Positions 1-11,380 of a DNA stretch of 64,000 bases are shown piece by piece. The stretch covers positions 1,674,001 to 1,738,000 of the forward strand of contig NC_089454.1 of the NCBI RefSeq assembly GCF_026210795.1, in the 5' to 3' direction. Numbering within the stretch: position 1 is the first letter of the stretch; every line of letters begins with the position of its first letter. The notes below the pieces were generated by a model, which was given only the letters and a program-made list of their open reading frames with translations, ran no database searches and was not told the origin of the DNA. The DNA comes from Rhizophagus irregularis (taxonomy: Eukaryota > Glomeromycota > Glomeromycetes > Glomerales > Glomeraceae). The position numbers were made by a program, and so were the translations under genes.

Positions 1-183
1 GGCACTATGTTTTTTTAATGCTGGTTAATTATCATAATTTTAGTTACTGGTAATCATCAACTCTGGTGATAATTACAGTGCATACAACCTAGTCCCAACA
101 AAAAAAATTTTAAATGGCCAAATTTTTTACATTATGTAATACATAATCCTATAATTTTATTGGTCAGATTTATTTAATTTAAG

Positions 184-946
184 TTATCCCTTAAACTGTT
201 TTGCGGGCAAATTTGCCTGCAATTTCTAAATTAGAATAAATGACGCTATAAAAAATTCTTTAATTTTGGCCAGATCGTCACATAATTTTGCAGCCAAATT
301 GATCTACATTCTGGCCATAAATTGTATGAGTTAGATATACAGTTGATCATTAAAATTGGATTAGAAATTAACCCGCAAAAATAGTATCAGAATTTTTATA
401 TAATAAAATTTAAACTTTTCTTACCATATTTTTTCTCTATTTGAATATTTATTATAACTTTTTATTTTTATTATAAAAATTTTGCATTATAATAAACAAA
501 ATAGAGATAAAAAAAAATCAATTATTATGAATATATAATTAAAATGCATAATAAAATTTTCATTAAGGTTCTATATAAAGTCAAAATCCTACTTTTAAAT
601 ATCAAACATCATATTAACAAAAGTCGTTTCTCATATCAAATTCTACATATTCTATTAAGCTTTTATATAGCTACAATTAATTATCAATGAAATCGTCAAA
701 GTTAAGTGCAAAGTTTTTTAAAATTTTGTGATTATCTTAAAATACAACTTTTAACCAATGGGTAATTTTTGATTTTCTAATATATAATTAATAAATGATA
801 ATAATTGCTGCACAATATATAATTTAAACTATCTTAGAAAAAAATTTTATTAAAATTGCTTTATTTTTCATAAAATTAGATGAGAGCTGAAATTTGGTAA
901 AATTGCGGGCAAATTTGCCCGCAATTGCTTACAGTTTAAGGGATAA
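184..946. mobile_element. Inverted-repeat element, about 760 bp
   Basis: The left end starts TTATCCCTTAAACTGT and runs into GCGGGCAAATTTGCC; the right end is the reverse complement (GGCAAATTTGCCCGC, then ACAGTTTAAGGGATAA). The interior is AT-rich with no usable reading frame. No clear target duplication is visible. It is probably a non-autonomous DNA transposon of unassigned superfamily. Bases 1-183 hold nothing I can name. Confidence 0.6.
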
Positions 947-1044
947 TTCTTAATTCTAGCCAAATTTACATAGTTAATTCGTGATCTGCTAATTACGTGC
1001 AGAATTTTACTATGCAATTTCTGGATTAATTTTTATAATAAAAT

Positions 1045-1337
1045 AAGATCCCAGATATCTTCAAAACAGGTCATAAGTCACACTTTCGGATTGACCCATT
1101 TTTCAGGGTTTAAAAAATTGTTTTTTGTAAATATCTCGGCATCCAGTAGGCCAATTTTGATGAACTGTTTTTTAAATTGTAGAGCTACATAAGGGCTACA
1201 AAATAAAAAATATTTCATTAAAATTGAATCACTGGATGCTGAGATATTTACAAAAAACGATTTTTTGAGTTTTAGCAAAAAGGGGTATTTTTGGCCAAAA
1301 GTCCATTATGACCTTTATATTAGATATCCGGGGTCCT
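1045..1337. mobile_element. MITE with AGGACCCC-type ends and 8-bp target duplication
   Basis: This is a near-palindromic 293-bp element. The left end reads AAGATCCCAGATATCT and the right end is the reverse complement of AGGACCCCGGATATCT. Both flanks carry AATAAAAT (1037-1044 and 1338-1345), an 8-bp duplication as made by hAT-like transposases. Relatives lie at 16363-17800, 42559-42848, 45982-46027 and, with a longer interior, 18493-19803. The apparent reading frame across it is a by-product of the palindrome. Bases 1338-1705 are AT-rich with no gene. Confidence 0.75.
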
Positions 1338-2185
1338 AATAAAATGCATTTATGGACAGTTGGACACAAATCGCCTAAATAAGTATAGAGTGGTTTAAAT
1401 CAGCTAAAATTTTTTTATACAAATAAATAATACTTGCGATTTATAAATAAATAAAAAAAAATTTACTTTAACATGTTTATTTAGTTGTTTACCTTGAAGG
1501 ACCTTCAGATTCCAGAAAGTTTCTTATATATAACTAAATTCAATTTCATAAAACAGCTTATGTATGACTTTTTTTTATACAGCTATTATTCTTTATATAC
1601 AATTTGTTTATTTTTTCAGTTTTTTTTACATATTTACTATAAAATTATTTATTTATTACAAATTATTTATTACTAAAATATTATATCATCATATAGATGA
1701 AAATTCTAATGCCTTTGTTCTTCACGTTGTAAAACAATATCAGCCATTTCACATTTACAAGTAGATGAATACCTACTAGCAATCCAATTCTGAATAGTTT
1801 CAAGTCTCAGTATTATTTTAAATTCCAATTCACCCTTGTTTGCCATGTCATTTAGCTTTTTTAGCATATCATGAGCAGAATAACAGTTACTTTTATTAGT
1901 GTTACCTACATGAAAAAAAGCTTGTAATAAACTAATTATTTTTTTCGCCATTCGTACTTCCCTTTTTTTTTCAAATTTCTGGTTTTCCTTTAGTGTCCAT
2001 CTAGGTTGAAGTGGAAAATATTCATCAATACTATTGTAAGCCTCATTTATTTATTTGATAAATAAATATAATTGGAAATAAAAATTATAAAGAATTTTTT
2101 CTTACATGTCCATTTGTATATTTTCATCACCAATCCGATTTTTAGATAAGAGCATTTTAACATCTTGACAGAGAATATATAGTAA

Positions 2186-2351
2186 GAGCAATGACAGATA
2201 TTACTTAATATTCTAGGGGGAGAAGGGTAATTGGAAATCTTAGGTTACATATATACTATATAAGGAAATTACATATATAATATATCTTACCTAGGAGAGG
2301 GGGGGTAAGCTCTTATAATAAACTGATATTAGGTAATATCTGTCATTGCCC
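2186..2351. mobile_element. PIF/Harbinger-like MITE, TAA duplication
   Basis: This 166-bp element has terminal inverted repeats of G(A/G)GCAATGACAGATATTAC, and TAA sits on both sides (2183-2185 and 2352-2354). GGGCAATG-type ends with a 3-bp TWA duplication are typical of Tourist/PIF-Harbinger MITEs. It interrupts the decayed gene around it. Confidence 0.65.
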
Positions 2352-2563
2352 TAAGTATAATGATTATTTATAATTTTATAATTTTTAATTACAGTAATAC
2401 CTGTTGTCATTTCAGCTATCAATTATTCTTCTAATAATAATACTAATGTTGGTTAATTACTATTAGGATCAAATCCAATGTTTTTTTGCTGATAATAATT
2501 CTTTGATTTCATCCATTTTCATGCATTTAGGTTTGTTTTTTATAGTTTAAAAAATATAAATTA

Positions 2564-2735
2564 CAGTCAACCTTTGTTATAACGAACCCTAGGTTCCAGA
2601 TCTCAACTTCGCTATAAGGCTATAGTGAAGATTTTAAGAGATTTAATTGGTTAATTTGTTATAGCAAGAGGAAATTTATTATAGTTGTCTGAAAAATTCA
2701 CTATATCAAGGGTTCGCTATATCAAGGTTTGACTG
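2564..2735. mobile_element. Tc1/pogo-type MITE, TA duplication
   Basis: A 172-bp element starting CAGTCAACCTTTGTTATAAC and ending with the inverted match, flanked by TA on each side. A close copy lies at 24786-24956. The CAGTCAA end is shared with the larger pogo-like elements in the window, which could supply transposase in trans. Confidence 0.8.
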
Positions 2736-4095
2736 TAATAAACATCCAAAATAATGGTAAAATGAATGAAATAATGTACCTGTTGAAGAGATAATTGAAA
2801 CAAACCAAAATGATTGAGGTATTAATGGCATTGAAATTTGTGGAGTAGGTTTTGTGATAGTAATGGTGGAAGATTGTTCTATTTGTATTGGTGAATAGTT
2901 GATAAAATCTCCTATATTTAGCAAACTTCTTGCTTGGATATAACCTGCAAATAGACCATTTATTGGCCATTGCCATTCATTTAACTTAGATATTCCAACA
3001 AATGTTTTTATTTACCCTTATTTTTTTTTACAGTTAGGATTCATTTGACCAATAGAAGTATCACGTAGATTTTTGACTGCATTTTCTATATCCTCCACTT
3101 CAGTTACATCAAATCCAAGTTTTATATAATGTTTAATAGCATGTGCTATCTGTAATTTATAAATATTCAAGCAGTTTTATTATATTTTTTTTAATAAATG
3201 CAAAAATAAACTGTTTATATTTTAACCTGTACGTGATGTGAATCAATAGTTGTTTTAGCCTTCCCAGCTTTTAAAAATATCCACTTTTTAATTTTAACAT
3301 TATATCAATCCTTCCAATGAGATAAAATAATCATCATTTCAGTATTATGATAATGAGGTCCATTGTCAGAAATGATGATAATCCATTTTGGTTTTTTTGG
3401 CATCACATCAAATACTACATGAAATGAAGACGCTGTTAAACCAAGCGTCTTGCTTAGTATCTTCGGACCAATGATCATATGCAGCTATATCAAGATTTCC
3501 ATAATCATTTGACTTAGTATACACTAGTACAGTATGCAAGGTCTAGCCACATTTTCCAAAAATTCTGTTTTAGTTTCACGAGCTGATTTTGGTAGAATAC
3601 GCATTTTATAATCTACTATAAAAATTGCACCATCATTATCTAATGCTAGTAAACTAGCTTGAAATTGTGTATTAAGATAAACTTTTTGGGTTTGATATGC
3701 TAAATAATACAGCAATCGTTCCTTTTTCTCATCCAAAACTTAAGTCTAATCAACTGATATAATTTCTTGCAATTCATTAAAAAATAAATAAAATTTTAAA
3801 CACTCATCGCATCTAAGAATATGCATTTTATCATATATCCCAATTAGTATTCCAAACAGATCGAATCAGATCAGATTTGAGATGAATCTAATCTGATCCG
3901 AATTCAGATCAAAAAAAAATGGATCTGATCTGATCTGAATCCGAAACAGACTTGATTCAATTTGGTCTGAATTCAATTCAAATTTATTCGATCCGATCTG
4001 AATCCAAAATTTAAAAAATGTTGCAAAATGTTTTTTATTATTAATTTATTGAAAAAAAAATGTTTCGCAATATTTTTTTAACGATTTTAATAAAA

Positions 4096-4751
4096 GAGAA
4101 AATTTATTCATCGCACGTGCGATGACATCGCTACCCCCCATTTTATTTATCACGTGATAAATCCAATTAAAATATAGCACGATTATTGTGTTACAATAAA
4201 TATAAACAATTTTATAGCTTCGTCGATAGTTTTTTTTTCTAACACTCTTTTTAAATAAAAAAAACAACCTGTTTTTTTGCTTAAAAACGCGTTAAAGTTG
4301 CTTCTTAACATTTAAAAATACTTTTATGTACTAGTAAAGTAGCTCAAAAACTTTAATTGTTCAATTATCATAAAGAAATTGGGTTACACGGCTCAAGCAG
4401 TGATTCGTGAAACATGGAAAATGATAACACTCCACAGGTTAGTCAATTGCGCACATTTTTTTTTTGTGAAATACTACTGAAATACTATTGAAAGTGCTTA
4501 AAAAAAATTAATTTGGAGTTTTAATAGCGTTAATTTCTTAACAATTAACGTCAATAGCATTATTTATTAGTTAGGTGATGTTAGATAGCGTTAAATGTAC
4601 ATTATTTATTAGTTAGGTGACGTTAAATAGCGTTAGATGTATATTAATTAACGTCACAAAGCATTATATTATTGCGCATTAGTTTATTGGTGTTAAATAG
4701 TATTACTTTATTGTGCTCAACAGCTAACTTATTTATTAATCTATTAAATAG
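4096..4751. repeat. Left MULE terminal inverted repeat with promoter and exon 1
   Basis: This repeat matches 8192-8858 in inverted orientation. It includes an ATG exon of eight codons (4414-4437, MENDNTPQ), a GT donor at 4438 and an AG acceptor at 4750-4751 at its inner end. The left end can therefore launch a transcript inward on the plus strand, as the right end does on the minus strand. Confidence 0.75.
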
Positions 4752-5368
4752 CAAGAATTTCCTAAGATACGCAATTCTGTCAAATATCTTTAATGGATTT
4801 TGCTTTTAAAGAATCTAGATGTGTTTTTCAGTGGCTTAAGAAGGTAAAATTTCTCTTTATTCATCAATTTTAATAACTTAAATTAACTTGGATTTTAATC
4901 ATTTTTCTTATATAATTCATTAGTTTAATCAAGTAGCAATCAAACAAATTCTTTTTTTTTATTAAAAGTATATACGTTTTTATACTTCAATTTAAAGAAT
5001 TAGTTTTTGCTTTTCTTTTATATGATAATGGCAAAACTTTTCATCAGGAAACACTTGATATTTTTGAGATTTATTTTGGAATAAATGCACAACAGATCTG
5101 TGCGACCACATATAATAGATAAGCCACCTTTTATTGCATCCGAAGTGTTTGAAAGAGGAGTATAGAAAGAGGTATTTATACAAACAAGTATGAATATTTT
5201 AGTCGTGGTTGTGCATTTGCAATGAAATTCTGAACTCGCAAACTAATGCCCAATTTTTATTTAGATATTAACATAATGTAAAGATTAGACGTACAGCCTT
5301 GCTTATACAGAAATAAACAAAATGAAATTCAACACACTATTTTATAAATCAACGAAGGGTATGAATAG
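4414..5368 (+). pseudogene. Decayed second gene of the MULE, plus strand
   Basis: After the exon and intron in the left terminal repeat, broken coding pieces follow on the plus strand: MDFAFKESRCVFQWLKK just before a GT donor near 4844, then DNGKTFHQETLDIFEIYFG at about 5025-5080, then a piece with NKYEYFSRGCAFAMKF near 5187-5230, ending at a TAG near 5368. Stops and frameshifts separate the pieces. I do not recognise the product. Convergent with the transposase, it occupies the place that mudrB has in maize MuDR, though no homology to mudrB is claimed. Confidence 0.4.
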
Positions 5369-5554
5369 TGTTTTATGATAAGGATTTTCGTGGGATTATA
5401 TCCTTTATAGGTTAGTTTAAATATTAGAAATTCAGAATTGTATTTGTATATTGTTCAACTCTTAATAAATTAGCTTACATGTACTAAAAAATTATTATTT
5501 ATACACAGTAAAAATTATTACTTTATTTAATTGTTAAAATATTATACGTTTTTC

Positions 5555-8540
5555 TTATTGGGACACTTTGGGAGCATAATGACCCATTTTATGACACAAA
5601 CCACATTTACGCCCATTTGAATTTTCAATATTTTCTTCATATAGTACATTCTCTTTTTGTGATTTTTGTGTCGTACTCGCCTTATTTTTTTGTTCATTAC
5701 AAGCTTTTAATCGCTTAGTAGCAGGTCTCCCTTTTCCTTGACGTTTTAATGGATTTCCAATATCATCTACATCATATGTACGACCATCAGACAACTTTAA
5801 TTGATTATTTGTATTATTGTCTTTAAGAACATTTCCCCTTTCTAATTGAGTCATAATAGTTTCTTTTTCCGCAATGTAAGCTAGTATAATATCATCTAAA
5901 TTTTTTTGATCGTTATTATCAAATGAATAGTTTAGTGCTTTCTTAAAATGTCCCATAATTCGACCATAATCTACTTTTTTTTGTGTATAATAACGAATTT
6001 CTACTTCTTGAACGTGATTAATATGCCTAGGATTAAGATAAATCCTTTGATCAATATTATCATCATGAATTGGCTTTAAATTTTTAGATGATGTTCCGAT
6101 AAAAGCTTCATTAAAAATAGAGTCAATGTGATTCCAAGCGTCATCCAGAAGCCATCTTGTTGGCATTAGCATTATATGGAATAATGCGTTTGGATTTTCA
6201 ATCATTAATTTAAAATAATGACGACAAATAATTCCATATGAAACCAATAACAAGCATGTACATAAATGGGTTCCATCGTTAAGAATAATAATATGCTGAT
6301 ATGAACTTGGCACCATATATGGAATGATACGCCATACTTCTTTAATCATTTCTTTTGGTACTGAATTTAACAATGATTTTAAGTATGTCTGGCGAAAATC
6401 GTAATAATCTTCAATATTATTGGTTTCTTCTTGATCATTTGACGTTCCTTGGCTTTCTTGATTTTCGGGAATTTCATTTTGATCCTAAAAATATATACAT
6501 AATAGTACTAGTTAAACATTTATTATATCATTCTACTATAATTTTAATTTTTTACTCACCAGTTGATCCTCAATAAACTCAAATGCATCTTTAATATCTA
6601 GTTTTTCACATTTGTAAATTATTGATTCGCACATTTGTTTATGTATTTCCCCAACAATTCTTGGTGAAAAATATTTTTGAACTATATTATTAACGTTACT
6701 AAAAAAATTTTCCACAACAAATGGCTGATGATATATTGTTGATTTGTATTTCCATGCTATAAAATTCTTGTTTATTTCTTCTTTTTGCATTCGAGAATCT
6801 AATGCCTCAGCTACTTCTGCCATTGTAGAGCTAGAATTAACAACTTTATGAATAATGGCATTTATTGACTCCACACGCTGTGTTGACTGTATACCAGCTG
6901 TAAATATTCTGTTTGTAAATGCTCGTGCCGTGAATGGCGTGTTGAATATATTGGGTCATGTAAATAATCACTGCCACTGGGAAAGTTATTTAATAAAGCT
7001 TGAAATCGTTGTTCAAAAACCTCTGCACATAGTGAATTGCGAGTTTTCCAAAAATCATGAAAAAATATCTTAAAATCTGCAGCACCAAGTTTATTTTTGA
7101 GACGTTTAGGTAAATTTTGGGTCATATGCCAAATGCAATGTATGTGATACGCATTTTTGTACGTAGTTTGACATGCCACATCCATTGCAGGATCCATATC
7201 AGTGATTATAACTTTTGGTTCAATTCCTGTTGCATTTAGCGTTTGTTGTAAAATCCACTCATAACTTTCCTGAGTTTCATCATTTAAAAAAGCTTGCGCT
7301 CCTAAACGTGATTTACCATCATTATCAACAAGTATAAATAGAGATAATGGACAGTTATATCTATTAGTTCTAGAGGTATTATCGTGTAAAATAACATCTG
7401 AATAACGCGTCCACAAAATAATTTGATTTTCCGTCATCCAAAATATACCACACAGTCTATCACTATCCGCATTTATTAAAGGTTGAACAAACATCATAGG
7501 TTCTTCTTTTTGTCGTTCAAGGAGAAATTTTAACAAATGAGAAGCATCTGTTCCAGCTATTTTTTTTTCACGTTTAATTTTTTGAATTGCATTTGAAAGA
7601 TCTTGTGTAAGAAAAAGCTGGTCAGGAAATAATGGTTGTAATAGATTTCTTATAGTATATGCATCACAACGTCCATGTATAACTGCATGTTCAATTTCAT
7701 TCATTATAGATTGATTAAATTTTCGGAATGTTGTAGCAAATTGTGTATTATCAGCAAGTATTTTGTGGTTGTGTTCGAAGATGGATAGACGTTACATGAA
7801 TGAAATTATTATTTATAGTTTTACTCAAGTGAACCCGCCATTTACAATCAGTTTTTTTTGACCCTTTATTACGTTGTTGATCAATTTGCTTAGACTTATA
7901 GTTAGGTTTGTACTTTCCAGCATATTCACAAGCAAATGTTCTTCTTCTGGGAATTTGAACAGTTGAGTTTGATAATTGAATATATTCAACTCGGTATTTA
8001 TTAACTACAAATCCCTTTTGCCTTCCATATTCCTTTAGATAATGTTCAGCAATTTCCCACGAACTAAATTTTGAATTAACAGATAATTCTATAGGATGTG
8101 TTAATGAAGGATAATTTGTAGAGTCAAGACTTTCTAATTCTGAACCAAGAATAATTTCTACGGGAATTTCAACTTCAGTTTCAATTTCTTGCTATTTAAT
8201 AGATTAATAAATAAGTTAGCTGTTAAGCACATTAAAGTAATGCTATTTAATACCAATAAATTAATGCGCAATAATATAATGCTTTGTGACGTTAATTAAT
8301 ATATATCTAACGCTATTTAACGTTACCTAACTAATAAATAATGTACATTTAACGCTATCTAACTAATAAATAATGCTATTGATGTTAATTGTTAAGAAAT
8401 TAACACTATTAAAACTCTATACCATATGCCGTTTACCCCAAATTAATTTTTTTTAAGCACTTTCAATAGTATTTCAGTAGTATTTCACAAAAAAAAAATG
8501 TGCGCAATTGACTAACCTGTGGAGTGTTATCATTTTCCAT
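5555..8540 (-). pseudogene. FAR1-type MULE transposase, frameshifted
   Basis: Exon 1 (8540-8517) lies in the right terminal repeat and splices in phase over intron 8516-8192 to exon 2 (8191-6560). A 75-bp intron (6559-6485, GTGAGT…TAG) precedes exon 3 (6484-5555). In order one sees a FAR1 DNA-binding domain (SSWEIAEHYLKEYG, then FEHNHK), a MULE DDE core (HDNTSRTN; VIITDMDPAM; TQRVESINA) and a SWIM-like CxC…CxH zinc finger. At the C-terminus is a zinc knuckle (CGLCHKMGHY). One-base indels occur near 7790, near 6940 and at about 5575; the last removes the final cysteine of the knuckle. The enzyme cut and pasted the element; this copy should be dead. Confidence 0.85.
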
Positions 8541-8858
8541 GTTTCACGAATCACTGCTTGAGCCGCGTAACCCAATTTCTTTATGATAATTGAACAATTA
8601 AAGTTTTTGAGCTACTTTACTAGTACGTAAAAGTATTTTTAAATGTTAAGAAGCAACTTTAACGCGTTTTTAAGCAAAAAAACAGGTTGTTTTTTTTATT
8701 TAAAAAGAGTGTTAGAAAAAAAAACTATCGACGAAGCTATAAAATTGTTTATATTTATTGTAACACAATAATCGTGCTATATTTTAATTGGATTTATCAC
8801 GTGATAAATAAAATGGGGGGTAGCGATGTCATCGCACGTGCGATGAATAAATTTTCTC
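8192..8858. repeat. Right MULE terminal inverted repeat
   Basis: Inverted copy of 4096-4751. It contains exon 1 of the transposase (8540-8517) and the 325-bp first intron, whose acceptor AG coincides with the inner edge of the repeat. Confidence 0.8.
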
Positions 8859-9278
8859 TTAATAAAAAATGTTGCAAAACATTTTTTATTATTAATTTAT
8901 TGAAGAAAAAAATGTTTCGCAATGTTTTTTAATGATTTTAATAAAAAACATTGCAAAACGTTTTTTATTTACCATTTTGCAATGGTTTTAAATCAGATCC
9001 GATCCGAATTCATTCAAATCAATCTGATCTGATCCAATTTAAATGAATTGTTAATCCAATCTGATCTAATCTGAAATGGATCAAATTTTTTTGATTCGGA
9101 TCAGATCACAGATCATAAAATATATGGTCCGATCTGATCTGTCACGGATCAGATCTGCAGATACGAATCGGATCAGTTTTTTTTGAAACACTAATCCCAA
9201 TGCATATGGTAAGCAGTGATTAATACATTCTTTATGCTCTTTTCATATGACGTCTTATTAATTCTAATTGATGTAACT

Positions 9279-9521
9279 AAAATTGCTTGCCGAAACCTAG
9301 AGGTTTAGGCAAGATGACGTTTCGCCGAAAAGCGAAATTTTACTGAAACTATATTAAAGCTATATTAAAAAACTGGCGAAATTTTGAAGAAAGGCGAAAC
9401 TGCCGAAACTTATTATAAATACTGAAACTGCTGAAACTCTGCCGAAACTATAATAAATCTATAGTAAAATTTTGATGAAACTAATCATAGGATTTTGAAG
9501 AGGTTTAGACAAGCAACTTTA
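9279..9521. mobile_element. hAT-like MITE, 8-bp duplication GATGTAAC
   Basis: A 243-bp element whose ends read TAAAATTGCTTG and CAAGCAACTTTA. An exact 8-bp duplication GATGTAAC lies at 9271-9278 and 9522-9529. The interior is full of GCCGAAA/TTTCGGC-type short repeats. An inverted copy is at 41698-41942. Confidence 0.8.
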
Positions 9522-9598
9522 GATGTAACATACTTGTCTAATTTATTAAAATAAAAAATAACAATAAATACAAATAAAAAATTACAATAAAAAATTTC

Positions 9599-9960
9599 TT
9601 ATTGTATATTAAAATCACAAAATACAAGAAAAAAATATATCAGATATTTTTTGTTTTTCACATAAAAAGAAATTATTTTAACTAAATCATCAAAAACATT
9701 GTATCTATATTCTGCACAAATAGAATATAACCCTCCTAGATCTTCCCTATACCTATATGGTCCATTCTCAAGACGTCCCATAAATGTTGTTTTTTTCATT
9801 CTATTTGGATATATTTCAGAAAATCATTCTCATAAAGTTTATTTTTGATCAAGTAAATAAAGGATCAGAAGATCAGTCTTTGGATCCATCTTGTAAGAAC
9901 TCATAGCAACATTAGCTTTATCCTGGAAAAATATTTCAAATTGGTCTTGCATTTTTTAAG
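9599..9960 (-). pseudogene. Fragment of a recurrent gene (YREDLGGL motif)
   Basis: Minus-strand reading gives a piece with the motif FMGRLENGPYRYREDLGGL followed by a cysteine and aromatic stretch. Upstream and out of frame is a related piece (MSSYKMDPKTDLLILYLLDQ, about 9905-9850). A frameshift or stop near 9845 breaks it. It resembles a domain I recall as repeated in Rhizophagus proteins, but I cannot assign a function. It is probably the remnant of a mobile-element gene. Confidence 0.35.
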
Positions 9961-10194
9961 TGAGATGTGCATTACGAGAAATTTTGACCTTTTGAAGAGA
10001 TGCATATCCCAGACTATTAAGGGTAAAGTACAGTCAACTCTCTTTATAGTCACACATTTGGGACAGTCCATATTTGGTGATTATAAAGAGATGTGACTAT
10101 ATAAAAAATTTCTTATATCTGTATATCATAATTCCGGCCAAAAATTAACATAATTTTAGCCAGAATTATACTTAAAACTTTATTGTATCGTAAC

Positions 10195-10600
10195 TTCGCC
10201 AATATTAATCGTAGAGAGATGATCTTACCGCCATTCGATTTGTCTTGATGAGACGGTTCTAATGGTATAAAATATGTCGAAATCCAATTACTAGATTAAT
10301 TTCCGAAATTAAAAAATATTAATGGTTTTTGTGTAATAACTCTGCCAATATTGATCCTAGAAAGACGATCTTACTACCATTCGATTCGTCTTGATGAGAC
10401 GAATCTAATGGTATAAGATACATCGAAATCCAATCACTAGATCAATTTCTGAAATTAAAAAATATTAAATGGTTTTTTAGTAATAACTCCGTCAATATTG
10501 ATCACAGAGAGATGAGCTTACCACCATTCGATTCGTCTTGATGAGGCGATTCCAACGAGCTATAAATCGTCTTTTTACAATCACTAGGTACTGAGAAATC
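10195..10600. repeat. Three tandem 145-bp units with GTCTTGATGAGAC palindrome
   Basis: Each unit holds a CCATTCGATT-CGTCTTGATGAGACG core (palindromes near 10242, 10388 and 10535) followed by AATCCAATCACTAGAT-type sequence. The same three units occur inverted in 14990-15380. The core also appears in unrelated elements. Confidence 0.75.
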
Positions 10601-10630
10601 TAGCAAAATGTTAAATGGTGCAGTAAACGT

Positions 10631-11380
10631 TGTCACCCACGTCTTCCACCCGTGGATAAACACATCTTTCACATTACAACTTTATTTCTCGTTATTTCGC
10701 TTGGTTTAGATTTTACTTTTCTCTTAACTTCTCGCTTTCTTTCTCATATATTCGTAGTATTTATTCTTTCAAATACTACCACTCGTTCATAATATTCCCA
10801 AAATATTATTCTCATGTAATATTTATTCTTTCAAATATTACCACTTTATTTCTTATAAACTGCGAGAGTTCTCCTAACTTCTTATATTTCATACAATAAA
10901 ACGAGAATAACTTCTTTTACTTTACTTTTCTGGACTTAATAATATAATATTAATTAATTCTCAAGCGTACAATGAGCATATTCAAGATAACTTTTAATAA
11001 TTAATATTTATTTCATTAAATTTGAGTCAAAAACTGACTGCGGAATTCCTAACGAACCCCACCTATATTTATACATTTTTAAGAAAATTATTTCTACTAT
11101 TTCTAACTTTTCTACTAATAAAAATTTAAGAACAATAAGAAAATAAAGATATATTATCATATGACTATCTCATGACTAAACTAAACTAAACTATAAATAT
11201 TATTTTATCGGTTAATTATTTATCCTTCGGCCAATTATTTATCCTTCGGCTAATTATTTATCCTTCAGCTAATTATTTATCCTTCGGCTAATTATTTATC
11301 CGTCGGTTAACTATTTATCCTTGTTGCATTCGGTCTTTTATTCATCCGCTCACATGATTATCCTAATTTCTCAGGTTACA
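10631..11380. mobile_element. Solo LTR, 750 bp
   Basis: It starts TGTCACCC and ends GGTTACA, and is flanked by a 4-bp duplication ACGT (10627-10630 and 11381-11384). The related element at 12353-15520 has the uninterrupted site (…TTTACGTTTAC…), which confirms an insertion here. AATAAAAC and TATATTTATA-like sequences fit LTR signals. A 22-bp tandem repeat (11208-11330) lies inside. Most likely the product of LTR-LTR recombination in an LTR retrotransposon. Confidence 0.7.
11208..11330. repeat. Minisatellite, about 21 bp x 6
   Basis: Six tandem copies of a unit close to TAATTATTTATCCTTCGGC, with single-base differences, within the solo LTR. Confidence 0.8.

Larger units (their letters stand above)
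1706..3736 (-). pseudogene. Decayed multi-copy gene with DDE-like motifs
   Basis: On the minus strand, exon-like pieces run from 3736 to 1706. An upstream piece has the motif SDNGPHYH (about 3370-3340), with DHWSED before it and FLEAGKAKTTIDSHH after it, a spacing like the D-D-E triad of integrases and transposases. Further pieces are at about 3150-3035 and 2990-2800. The last exon (about 2040-1706) is preceded by a plausible intron and contains FFHVGNTNKSNCYSAHDMLKKL. There are at least two frameshifts near 3550 and 3440 and several stops, so it is not functional. Two small elements (2186-2351 and 2564-2735) are inserted in it. I recall this type as a recurrent gene in Rhizophagus genomes, with no named family. 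Transposase ancestry is an inference. Confidence 0.5.
4096..8858 (-). mobile_element. MULE (Mutator-like element), 4763 bp
   Basis: It has long inverted repeats (4096-4751 and 8192-8858, about 660 bp) starting GAGAAAATTTATTCATCG. An exact 9-bp target duplication, TTAATAAAA, sits at 4087-4095 and 8859-8867. A 9-bp duplication, long terminal repeats and a FAR1/MULE transposase together identify Mutator. It sits inside the hAT-like element 3845-9193, so it is the younger insertion. Frameshifts make the transposase inactive, but the near-identical terminal repeats indicate recent movement. Confidence 0.9.
3845..9193. mobile_element. Non-autonomous hAT-like element split by a MULE
   Basis: The ends TAGTATTCCAAACAGATCG and its inverted counterpart (…GAAACACTA) are flanked by an exact 8-bp duplication, ATCCCAAT, at 3837-3844 and 9194-9201. 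The subterminal 150 bp on both sides are packed with GGATCAGATC-type repeats, probably transposase-binding sites. Inside them are copies of a TTGCGAAA/TTTCGCAA palindrome unit. Subtracting the inserted MULE (4096-8858) leaves an element of under 600 bp. The sister copy at 26295-27783 has the same ends and a much larger array. Confidence 0.8.

Noticed and set aside
4046-8932. Matching reading frames at 4046-4267 (minus) and 8687-8932 (plus)
   Set aside because: They are the same non-coding outer part of the MULE terminal repeats read in both orientations, running across the element edge.
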